From: Fidelibacterota bacterium
GTDB lineage: Bacteria > Fidelibacterota > Fidelibacteria > Fidelibacterales > Fidelibacteraceae
DNA: 18,753 nt
NCBI GenBank assembly: GCA_030629925.1
Contig: DAOVOB010000002.1
Span: 1 to 18,753 of the forward strand
Direction: 5' to 3'
Both the position numbers and the translations under genes were made by a program. The first letter of the stretch is position 1. Every line of letters starts with the position of its first letter. The notes beneath the pieces are model-generated. The model worked only from the letters and a program-made list of their open reading frames with translations, searched no databases and was not told where the DNA came from. Shown here one piece after another: positions 8,283 through 14,448 of the stretch.

Positions 8283-8777
8283 ATGCGTAAATATCTTTTA
8301 ATTTTGATTATAATTTTTAGCTTTGTCAGCTGTATGGACAACGATGAAACGGAAGTAGAGGTCACTGTCGATGCTCAACTTGCTTATGATCTGCTGAATG
8401 ATGCATCCGATACCTTGATCATTGCTGACAGAAGCTATATTCTTGAAGCCTTTCTTTGGCGAGATTTTATGCCAGGTGACAATATGGATCATAGTTTGAC
8501 GGCCGTTAACTATCTGGTCGCTCTTGATTCACTTTCAATACCCGCAAATATAGACCTGACTAAACAATATGTTATTTTAAGCGATTCTATCTGGATAGCG
8601 GACTACACAGATCAACGCGATTCAATGGTTGATTATAAACTATCGCGCGTTTCGCGACAAGGACCTGAATGGGGTCCCAATATAAGTGTTAATATAGTCG
8701 CTGAGATTACAGAAGAAACGGCAGATACTACTTATCATATAAAAGTTGAAAATATTGTCATTTTTGCTACTTATTAA
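8283..8777 (+). CDS. Small predicted lipoprotein of unknown function
   Basis: I do not recognise this 164-aa protein. It begins MRKYLLILIIIFSFVSC, a short basic n-region, a hydrophobic core and a lipobox-like FVSC, so C17 is the likely lipidated residue. The mature part is acidic and Asp-rich, has no other Cys, and its alternating hydrophobic pattern suggests a mostly beta fold. GAGG lies 7 nt before the ATG. The gene sits between dxs and a sulfotransferase on the same strand (38 bp before the latter's preferred start), so co-transcription is likely. It has no visible catalytic motif. A periplasmic or outer-membrane structural or binding role is a guess. Confidence 0.75.
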   Translation: MRKYLLILIIIFSFVSCMDNDETEVEVTVDAQLAYDLLNDASDTLIIADRSYILEAFLWRDFMPGDNMDHSLTAVNYLVALDSLSIPANIDLTKQYVILSDSIWIADYTDQRDSMVDYKLSRVSRQGPEWGPNISVNIVAEITEETADTTYHIKVENIVIFATY

Positions 8778-8815
8778 GATCTCCCATTATCAATTCAAGC
8801 TTGGACACAAAATTC

Positions 8816-9409
8816 ATGAATAAAAAAGCTCTCTTTATGCACATCCCCAAGACTGGGGGAATTTCATTATATAAAGCTATCCGGCATCCCGATGTGAGGA
8901 TCAAAGGTCATTTCATCCAGAATCCCTTTCATCGTTATCTTAAAGATACCCTGCCCTCTTATAAAAATATACCCTATGTTTTTACTTTTGTCCGTAATCC
9001 CTGGGACCGTTTGGTCTCTGCGTTTTTCTACTTGAATGAGGGTGGACGCAATCTCAGTGACAAAGCAGATAGCAGAAAGTATCTCAGAAAATATCAAGGT
9101 GATTTTGAAACCTTTATCAAGGAAGGCATTACAGAAGGAAAAGCTCTTAAACAATTACATTTAAAGCCTCAGAGCGTCTGGGTCTGTGATGATGAAGGAA
9201 ACCTGCTGGTCGACTATATAGGACGATTTGAGAGCTTACAAGAAGATCTGGATCGTATTTCAAAAGAAATCGGCATTCCTTTTAAACCCTTAGCTCATAC
9301 TAACAGTTCATTGCATAAGCATTACCAAGATTATTATACTGAAGAGACCCGGGCTATTGTTGCAAAGGCCTATAAAAAAGATATTGAGCTTTTTAATTAT
9401 AATTTCTGA
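8816..9409 (+). CDS. Sulfotransferase family 2 protein (PAPS-dependent)
   Basis: Protein of 197 aa that would transfer sulfate from PAPS to a carbohydrate or similar acceptor. The PAPS 5'-phosphosulfate loop is clear near the N-terminus (HIPKTGG, residues 9-15). The 3'-phosphate site follows as FVRNPWDRLVSAFFYL (58-73), with the Arg and Ser at the usual spacing, and YIGRFESLQEDL (about 134-145) matches the family's later FVGRFE-type motif. It has no signal peptide or membrane helix, so it should act in the cytoplasm. I prefer the ATG at 8816; a TTG at 8801 would add five residues. The acceptor is unknown; no polysaccharide cluster is visible nearby. About 200 aa is short but complete for the bacterial branch. 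Confidence 0.88.
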   Translation: MNKKALFMHIPKTGGISLYKAIRHPDVRIKGHFIQNPFHRYLKDTLPSYKNIPYVFTFVRNPWDRLVSAFFYLNEGGRNLSDKADSRKYLRKYQGDFETFIKEGITEGKALKQLHLKPQSVWVCDDEGNLLVDYIGRFESLQEDLDRISKEIGIPFKPLAHTNSSLHKHYQDYYTEETRAIVAKAYKKDIELFNYNF

Positions 9410-9525
9410 TAGCAAATCTTTGATTCGAATTCTACAATATATTGAACCGCTCCCTTCTTCGTCTAAAACTACGAAGGGCAGGCTGTGGTCTTCTTGAATA
9501 TCGAATCAAGAGCATTCCCTACTTC

Positions 9526-9543
9526 GCCCCGAAAGATCGGGGC
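9526..9543. repeat. GC-rich hairpin (7-bp stem)
   Basis: GCCCCGA, loop AAGA, TCGGGGC. It has nearly the same core as the hairpin at 9824-9839. Confidence 0.65.
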
Positions 9544-9604
9544 TGCGAAGGGTCGGCGAACAATCGAACAATCGATTTACTTCAAATATCCATGTTCATT
9601 ATTC

Positions 9605-9661
9605 GAATGTTCATTATTCAAAGAGGTGTATGGTATCTTTGTGGGGATTGTGGCGATGTTT
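9605..9661. repeat. 57-bp direct repeat, copy 1
   Basis: Starts GAATGTTCATTATTCAA and continues into a GTGTATGGT...TTGTGGGGATTGT core. By eye about four fifths of positions match copy 2 at 9864-9920. Confidence 0.65.
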
Positions 9662-9823
9662 TTATAAAAAGACCTCTCACAAAGGCACAAAGAGCACAGA
9701 GTACCACAAAGAAGATATTAAATATGTTGACACAAAGCTGTTAAAGACACAAAACTAATTTTTAATTTTATTTTTTACAACCCTGAGCTTGTCGCCTGCC
9801 CTTCATAGCTTTCTTGACCAGCG

Positions 9824-9839
9824 CCCCGATAGTTCGGGG
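9824..9839. repeat. GC-rich hairpin (6-bp stem)
   Basis: CCCCGA, loop TAGT, TCGGGG; sister of 9526-9543. Confidence 0.65.
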
Positions 9840-9863
9840 TGCCGACGTTGGTAGCGAAGTAGG

Positions 9864-9920
9864 GAATGTTCAATATTCAAGGAGATGTATGGTGTGGTTG
9901 TGGGGATTGTTGCAATATTT
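9864..9920. repeat. 57-bp direct repeat, copy 2
   Basis: Same orientation as copy 1. Both share ATTCAA, GTATGGT and TTGTGGGGATTGT blocks at equal spacing. The segment at 9489-9526 carries part of the same module on the other strand. Confidence 0.65.
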
Positions 9921-9973
9921 CCATAGGCTGTATGCACTATGCAGTATACAGTTAAAACAGCAATGGATATTTT

Positions 9974-10864
9974 TTAATTATAAATAAATTTTTTATCTTT
10001 CAGCTTCTTCTCTTCTTCGCTATTCAAATATTTTCTATTTCTATCAAAGGCCGGTTCATGCTTCTCAAGCTCATTTGCCATCAGTTCACGAAGATTATTG
10101 GAAAATTTGCGGCGTTCTTCGATATTTGTATCATCGTAATCGGGAATAATGGGGTCCATAATATACATCTCAAGATCTACTCGACCAAAGCTCATAAAAT
10201 GGGTAAAGTGCTTAAAGAAAGGTGTGTTCTTTCCTTCATCGGTCAAAGCCCAGGATACCTGACAACGTTGTTCTTTTTTAATGGGTTTTCCATTGATACT
10301 TTTTATAACATAGACAGCCGGTACAACAGGACATTTGACTTTATTGGCTGCCACGAACAAAGCAGATGAAAAGGGTCTTAACCAAGTTCCATCTGTTGTC
10401 GTCTTTTCAGGTGAAAACCATACATTGATCCTGTTCTTGAGAACTTCAGCTGTTTTATTGATATAGGTCTCGGACATACCACCCTTATCACGATTGACAA
10501 ATACCGAACCGCTGGCTTTTGCAACGGCTCCAAGAACCGGCCATTTCCCAACGGCTTCTTTCGCAACGAAGGCAATGGGGGCAGCCTTTAGGAGTGCTGC
10601 TAATTCTACATAGCCCATGTGATTGCTCACTACTAAAAATCCACGATCTTTGGGTAATTTTTCTTTGTTATGTATTTTAACCCTAATTCCCAGTACAAAG
10701 CGAAGCATCCATCCGATCACCATGGTCAGTTTGTGATTGATCCGTACAGAAAATTGTTTGCCAAAAATACTCAGAACATAATAGGAGATATTCTCAGCTA
10801 TTACCATTATTAGTGTAAAAACGAAAAAGATTAAAGTACGAATGGCGGCTATGATATATTTCAT
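9974..10864 (-). CDS. PlsC-like glycerolipid acyltransferase (variant motifs)
   Basis: Membrane-bound acyltransferase (296 aa) of the PlsC/LPLAT superfamily, probably acylating lysophosphatidate or a related lipid. A hydrophobic N-terminus (about 5-33) anchors it. Motif I reads NHMGYVE (81-87), so the usual HX4D is HX4E. Motif II is VFVNRDKGG (121-129). Motif III reads SPEKTTTDGTWLRPF (151-165), where FPEGTRS or FPEGTTSDG is usual. VPAVY (about 186-190) fits motif IV. The start overlaps the serpin stop (ATGA), so the two genes are translationally coupled. The D-to-E change at the catalytic dyad leaves activity uncertain. It could be a lipid-modifying acyltransferase of different specificity rather than the housekeeping PlsC. 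Confidence 0.85.
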   Translation of the reverse strand: MKYIIAAIRTLIFFVFTLIMVIAENISYYVLSIFGKQFSVRINHKLTMVIGWMLRFVLGIRVKIHNKEKLPKDRGFLVVSNHMGYVELAALLKAAPIAFVAKEAVGKWPVLGAVAKASGSVFVNRDKGGMSETYINKTAEVLKNRINVWFSPEKTTTDGTWLRPFSSALFVAANKVKCPVVPAVYVIKSINGKPIKKEQRCQVSWALTDEGKNTPFFKHFTHFMSFGRVDLEMYIMDPIIPDYDDTNIEERRKFSNNLRELMANELEKHEPAFDRNRKYLNSEEEKKLKDKKFIYN

Positions 10865-12120
10865 TTACTTTCCGGGTTAGTAAGTTGTCCCATAAACAAT
10901 ATGGCGTTATCATTTTTACTTCGAATGATAAACATAAAAGGATGATCTGCACGAAATTCAAGGGGTGCTTTTTGTACAGGGGCCATTGAGGTCAATTTCA
11001 TTGTAATCGCTGTTGCGGCGGCTGCTTCGGTTTTATCTTCATCTACATCAATAAAGGCTTTATGAATAACGGAAGAGATCATGAGATCTTTTCCACCTGT
11101 CATATTACTGAAATCCGCATCACTACTAAAGGCTAAAGGCATTCCCATTGCAGATAGAGACTTGTTGAGCTCATAATTTGTCTCAAGTTTGAATTTGGGG
11201 AAATATACCAGAATATCTTCACGCTTTTTGCTTTTATCATGCGCTATAATGTCTTTCGCAGAGAGAGTTTTACTTAGGCTAGTCAAACCGGCTTTTTCAT
11301 TAGGTAAAATAATCAGCATACTGTATTCATAGCCTTTATAAGGAATTTCCAATATGGTATAATCTTCAGTTTGAGAGATTGGATGATGATGACGTTGATA
11401 CATCATTTCGGTTTTAATGATTGTATTATCCAGGCAATAAAATTCATCCTTGTTCGTCAGTTCTTTATTGAATTTATTTGCCCATTCGGCATTAAAATAA
11501 ACGGCATTTGTCAGGATCAAGCGTGTCATATCATCGATTACTCCGGCTGGGATCAGATCCTGAATACGACCGGCTGTTTTCTTCTCCACCCAATAATTGA
11601 TCGTATCTCGGGAGGCTTCAGGCCTATTGACAAAATCCAAGCTGCGAATTTCACTATTGTAATCTTTTTTTACGGTTTCTATATAAAAATTCTTGAGTTT
11701 GTATTGATCTTGAACCCAAATTGCATTTGCTATATGTGTTTTAAAGTCCTGACCTTTTTTTGAACTCAAGGAATCGATCATTGCACCATATTGTGAATGA
11801 AAAAGGTCAACTTGAGGACCATAATGAAGCGTTGACTGCATTTGTTGGGCTGTTTCACCTTTTGCACCGGCATAGGTCATGGCTAAAGCTGAAGAAATAC
11901 TCAAAGGTGAATAAAAAGTGTTCTTAAGTGTGCCGGCTGTTAAATTGTGATATAGATCAAAAGAAAATGTATTGAGACCTTCAACAATTTGCTCCTGAGT
12001 GAGCATGGTATTATCGTCCTCTGCCACTCCTGATCCTGTGATTTGTAGAGGCTGAACTTGCGCGCAGGCAGAAAATATGATAAGGCTTACAATGAAAAGA
12101 AGCCAAATGATCTTTTTCAT
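10861..12120 (-). CDS. Serpin-family protease inhibitor, predicted lipoprotein
   Basis: Serine protease inhibitor fold (419 aa) with a lipoprotein signal peptide (MKKIIWLLFIVSLIIFSAC, lipobox FSAC, C19), so it should be tethered to a membrane outside the cytoplasm. Family motifs: NTFYSPLSISSALAMTYAGAKGETAQQM (about 67-94), LTNAVYFNAEW (about 200-210), and the C-terminal HPFMFIIR with ILFMGQLTNP. The reactive-centre hinge EDKTEAAAATA (361-371) has the small-residue P12-P9 run typical of inhibitory serpins. Spacing from the hinge puts P1 near T377-S378, but the loop is about six residues longer than in alpha-1-antitrypsin, so P1 is not certain. The start at 12120 has AAGGAG 5 nt upstream; a GTG two codons earlier would have no spacing. 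It sits between nadB and the acyltransferase. Confidence 0.95.
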   Translation of the reverse strand: MKKIIWLLFIVSLIIFSACAQVQPLQITGSGVAEDDNTMLTQEQIVEGLNTFSFDLYHNLTAGTLKNTFYSPLSISSALAMTYAGAKGETAQQMQSTLHYGPQVDLFHSQYGAMIDSLSSKKGQDFKTHIANAIWVQDQYKLKNFYIETVKKDYNSEIRSLDFVNRPEASRDTINYWVEKKTAGRIQDLIPAGVIDDMTRLILTNAVYFNAEWANKFNKELTNKDEFYCLDNTIIKTEMMYQRHHHPISQTEDYTILEIPYKGYEYSMLIILPNEKAGLTSLSKTLSAKDIIAHDKSKKREDILVYFPKFKLETNYELNKSLSAMGMPLAFSSDADFSNMTGGKDLMISSVIHKAFIDVDEDKTEAAAATAITMKLTSMAPVQKAPLEFRADHPFMFIIRSKNDNAILFMGQLTNPESK

Positions 12121-12125
12121 GTACA

Positions 12126-12131
12126 CTCCTT
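12126..12131 (-). promoter_or_regulatory. Strong Shine-Dalgarno of the serpin, overlapping the nadB stop
   Basis: AAGGAG, 5 nt before the ATG at 12120. It shares bases with the nadB stop codon, which supports translational coupling and rules out the GTG at 12126 as start. Confidence 0.8.
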
Positions 12132-13719
12132 AAATAATGGTGTCTTTTAAGTACTTATCGTCCTTGTCGGGATAATCGGTCATAAAGTGCAAGCCCCGAC
12201 TTTCGTTGCGTCTAAGAGCAGAACGGACGATTAAATAGGCAACGGCAGATAGATTTCTTAGTTCCAATAGGTCCAATGAAACCCGGGTTCGTTTGTAATA
12301 CTCTTCTATCTCTTCATAAAGCGTAGTCATTCGAGTAATGGCACGATTCAATTGAACGGTAGAACGCACGATTCCGACATAATCCCACATAATGGTCTGC
12401 AATTCACTGCGATTATTACGGATCAGTCCCCATTCCTGTTCGTTGGTCACTTCCGTATCATCCCATTCGGGAATTGATACGTTATTGAGCGTATTGCGTT
12501 TCTTTTCGATGACCCGTTTGGCCGCACGATGTGAAAATACCAGTCCTTCAAGCAAACTGTTACTTGCCAAACGATTAGCACCATGAACACCGGTATGAGC
12601 CGTCTCCCCTGCTGCAAACAAATTGTGCATGGAGGTCTGGCCCTTGAGATTGGTCATGACACCGCCGCAGACATAATGGGCCGCCGGCACGACCGGGATC
12701 CATTCTTTGGTGATATCAATTTTTAATCGTTCTTTGCAATGCGACGCGATATTCGGAAAATGAGCTAAAACTTTATTTGCGGGTAAATGCGTCATATCAA
12801 GATATGCACACGATTCGCCGCGAGATTTACATTCGGCATCTATAGCTCGTGCTACGATATCCCTTGGCGCTAGTTCAAGACGATCGTCATAATTCTCCAT
12901 AAAGCACTCACCGGCACTGTTGCGAAGAATACCACCAAATCCGCGACAAGTTTCGGAGATCAAAAAAGGTTCGGCACCCGGTTCGTAGAGAGAGGTAGGA
13001 TGAAATTGTATGAACTCCATGTCCGCTATACGCACACCGGCACGATAAGCCATGGCAATACCATCACCCGTGGCAATCTGAGGATTAGTCGTATGCTGAT
13101 ATACTCTTGATGCTCCACCCGTGGCGAGCATGGTATAATCGGCATGAAAAATATTAACTTCTCCACTTTTTTCATTGAGCACATAGGCTCCAAAACAAAT
13201 ATTGAATGCGGACTGTAAATTGGAAAGAACATGATGGTCTGTGATAAGTTCAACGGCCATATGCTGCTCGTAAATATGGATATTTGGATGAGCCTTGACC
13301 CTTTTGATCAGGATCTCCTGGATATTTCTACCTGTTTCATCCGCAACATGCAAGACCCGATGATGGCTGTGCCCACCTTCACGTGCCAGATCGAAACTTC
13401 CATCTTCTTTTGCATCAAATTTAACGCCCAGATCGAGCAATTCTTGTATTCGACGAGATGCTTCATTGACCAAGACATCAACGGCATCTTTATGACAAAG
13501 ACCGGCACCGGCTACAAGTGTATCTTTAACGTGATTTTCCGTATCGTCATCATCTGTGATCACGGCGGCAACACCGCCCTGAGCCAATACCGTATTTGTA
13601 TTATCTAAAGAAGATTTGGTAATAAGACTTACCTCACCGAATTCAGCCACTTTCAATGCAAAAATCAGACCGGCGATCCCGGATCCGATAACCAGATAAT
13701 CTGTTTTTATTTGAGACAC
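12130..13719 (-). CDS. nadB: L-aspartate oxidase
   Basis: FAD enzyme (529 aa) that oxidises L-aspartate to iminoaspartate, the first step of de novo NAD synthesis. In an anaerobe fumarate would be the electron acceptor. The N-terminal FAD motif is VIGSGIAGL (10-18). NTVLAQGGVAA (42-52), REGGHSHHRVLHVADETG (113-130), EFIQFHPTSLY (235-245), APRDIVARA (284-292) and HGANRLASNSLLEGLVF (379-395) are typical and include the likely substrate residues E114, H240 and R383. The start is GTG at 13719, with AGAGG about 10 nt upstream; a TTGCAT/TAAATT pair further up is a weak promoter candidate. nadA and nadC are not in the window. The next gene, the serpin, begins 9 bp after the stop. Confidence 0.95.
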   Translation of the reverse strand: MSQIKTDYLVIGSGIAGLIFALKVAEFGEVSLITKSSLDNTNTVLAQGGVAAVITDDDDTENHVKDTLVAGAGLCHKDAVDVLVNEASRRIQELLDLGVKFDAKEDGSFDLAREGGHSHHRVLHVADETGRNIQEILIKRVKAHPNIHIYEQHMAVELITDHHVLSNLQSAFNICFGAYVLNEKSGEVNIFHADYTMLATGGASRVYQHTTNPQIATGDGIAMAYRAGVRIADMEFIQFHPTSLYEPGAEPFLISETCRGFGGILRNSAGECFMENYDDRLELAPRDIVARAIDAECKSRGESCAYLDMTHLPANKVLAHFPNIASHCKERLKIDITKEWIPVVPAAHYVCGGVMTNLKGQTSMHNLFAAGETAHTGVHGANRLASNSLLEGLVFSHRAAKRVIEKKRNTLNNVSIPEWDDTEVTNEQEWGLIRNNRSELQTIMWDYVGIVRSTVQLNRAITRMTTLYEEIEEYYKRTRVSLDLLELRNLSAVAYLIVRSALRRNESRGLHFMTDYPDKDDKYLKDTII

Positions 13720-13830
13720 GTTTATAATACCTCTATGATTTTCATATCAGTTGTAAATTTATGGATAAATCTTTTTAATGCAAAGGATTATGAATGATGA
13801 ATTAGGGATGATGGATTAATTGATATGATA

Positions 13831-13896
13831 CGCTCGCGGGTCATCCTGAACTTGTTTCAGCCCCGAAAGGGTCACGTAGTGAGACCTCCGCGAGCG
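13831..13896. repeat. REP-like element A, long hairpin
   Basis: Outer arms CGCTCGCGG (13831-13839) and CCGCGAGCG (13888-13896) pair perfectly. Inside are a CTGAA...TTCAG stem (13847-13860), CCCCGAAAGGG, and TCAC-GTA-GTGA. Read on the minus strand it has the same GAGGTC ... GGGGCTGAA ... TTCAGGATGAC order as element C. Confidence 0.75.
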
Positions 13897-13970
13897 TTAA
13901 GATTCACGAAAGATTGATCTGAAATAAATAATTATTGTTTTCGTTAATATTTCTGAAAACTGCATTGACA

Positions 13971-14000
13971 GAGAGATCCCGAAACAAGTTCGGGATGACG
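13971..14000. repeat. REP-like element B
   Basis: Perfect 8-bp stem ATCCCGAA/TTCGGGAT (13976-13983 and 13989-13996) around ACAAG, preceded by GAGAG and followed by GACG. It looks like a minimal form of elements A and C. Confidence 0.75.
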
Positions 14001-14130
14001 TGTTATTTTGTATTTGAATAGACGAATGATTTGAGCGATTTTATGTCTTACGTAAGCATTACCTTATGCAAAAGATTGACACGCAATATACAATTATATT
14101 ATTCATTAGTATTTTTGAAAATCGAATTGT

Positions 14131-14210
14131 CAGAGAGGTCCCCCAAAGGGGCCCCTACGGGGCTGAACAAAATATCCACTGGCCCCGAAGCTTCGGGGTT
14201 CAGGATGACG
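14131..14210. repeat. REP-like element C
   Basis: Begins CAGAGAGGTC. It holds two small CCCC/GGGG stems (14141-14151 and 14152-14162) and a perfect 16-bp palindrome CCCCGAAGCTTCGGGG (14183-14198), then TTCAGGATGACG. Confidence 0.75.
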
Positions 14211-14226
14211 AAATACTACTTACCTT

Positions 14227-14247
14227 TTACGTCTTACGGTTTACGGT
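14227..14247. repeat. Heptamer tandem repeat TTACGTC-TTACGGT-TTACGGT
   Basis: Three 7-bp units in register, the last two identical. It lies between REP-like elements C and D. Confidence 0.65.
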
Positions 14248-14278
14248 TTGGTCCTTTCTTCGAGCGTTATAAATTGTT

Positions 14279-14310
14279 CAACCCCTCAACCTTGTTCGGG
14301 GTTGTATTTT
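14279..14310 (+). repeat. REP-like hairpin D1 with a T-rich tail
   Basis: CAACCCC/GGGGTTG stem (14279-14285 and 14298-14304), followed by TATTTT. It has the form of a terminator on the plus strand, but no plus-strand gene precedes it, so I read it as a repeat-family member. Confidence 0.6.
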
Positions 14311-14320
14311 TCTATGATAC

Positions 14321-14345
14321 TAAAATCCCGGCATTGCATGCCGGG
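14321..14345 (-). terminator. Possible polA terminator (hairpin CCCGGCA-TTGCA-TGCCGGG)
   Basis: A 7-bp GC-rich stem (14327-14345). On the minus strand it is followed by ATTTTA. It lies about 100 bp after the polA stop. The T-run is short, so termination is only possible; it may just be another repeat. Confidence 0.4.
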
Positions 14346-14356
14346 CTATTTATGTT

Positions 14357-14388
14357 CAACCCCTCCATTCGTCGGGGTTCAGGATGAC
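14357..14388. repeat. REP-like element D2
   Basis: CAACCCC (14357-14363) and GGGGTT (14374-14379) form an imperfect stem that ends in TTCAGGATGAC, the same terminal phrase as elements A and C. Confidence 0.65.
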
Positions 14389-14410
14389 TATTTAAAGGAT
14401 TTATGACCTC

Positions 14411-14438
14411 TTTTGCCTTTATACTTTTGCCTTTTGCC
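14411..14438. repeat. Heptamer tandem repeat TTTTGCC
   Basis: Four 7-bp units in register: TTTTGCC, TTTATAC, TTTTGCC, TTTTGCC. It ends 11 bp before the polA stop codon. Confidence 0.65.
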
Positions 14439-14448
14439 TTGCGAAGCG

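Larger units (their letters stand above)
9410..9973. other. 564-bp non-coding repeat mosaic between convergent genes
   Basis: No gene is supported here. An open frame at 9442-9744 lacks domain-like sequence and runs through repeats. The spacer holds GC-rich hairpins, each with a cccga/tcggg-type stem (9526-9543 and 9824-9839), a 57-bp direct repeat (9605 and 9864), a degenerate CACAAAG-type tandem repeat (about 9678-9711), and short inverted matches: 9473-9483 with 9794-9804 (11 bp) and 9513-9526 with 9855-9868 (14 bp). The inverted pairs run in the order A B A' B', not nested, so this is a mosaic of modules rather than one mobile element with terminal inverted repeats. No clear terminator is seen for either flanking unit. 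Confidence 0.7.
13720..14448. other. 729-bp non-coding spacer full of REP-like hairpins
   Basis: No gene is supported; the open frames at 14031-14387 run through the repeats. The spacer holds at least four REP-like elements, most ending in a CAGGATGAC or GGGATGAC phrase, two heptamer tandem repeats and a perfect CTTACGTAAG palindrome at about 14047. It must also hold the nadB promoter (right of 13719) and any polA terminator. Confidence 0.7.

Noticed and set aside
9442..9744. Open frame of 100 codons in the repeat-rich spacer
   Set aside because: The translation is rich in Arg, Cys and Ser with no domain, it runs through hairpins and tandem repeats, and no ribosome binding site precedes it.
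9410..9973. A mobile element (MITE) bounded by inverted repeats
   Set aside because: The inverted matches are in the order A B A' B', no target-site duplication is visible, and no transposase is present.
14031..14387. Open frame of 118 codons between nadB and polA
   Set aside because: It is built from REP-like repeats and heptamer repeats; the translated sequence follows palindromes, not a protein pattern.
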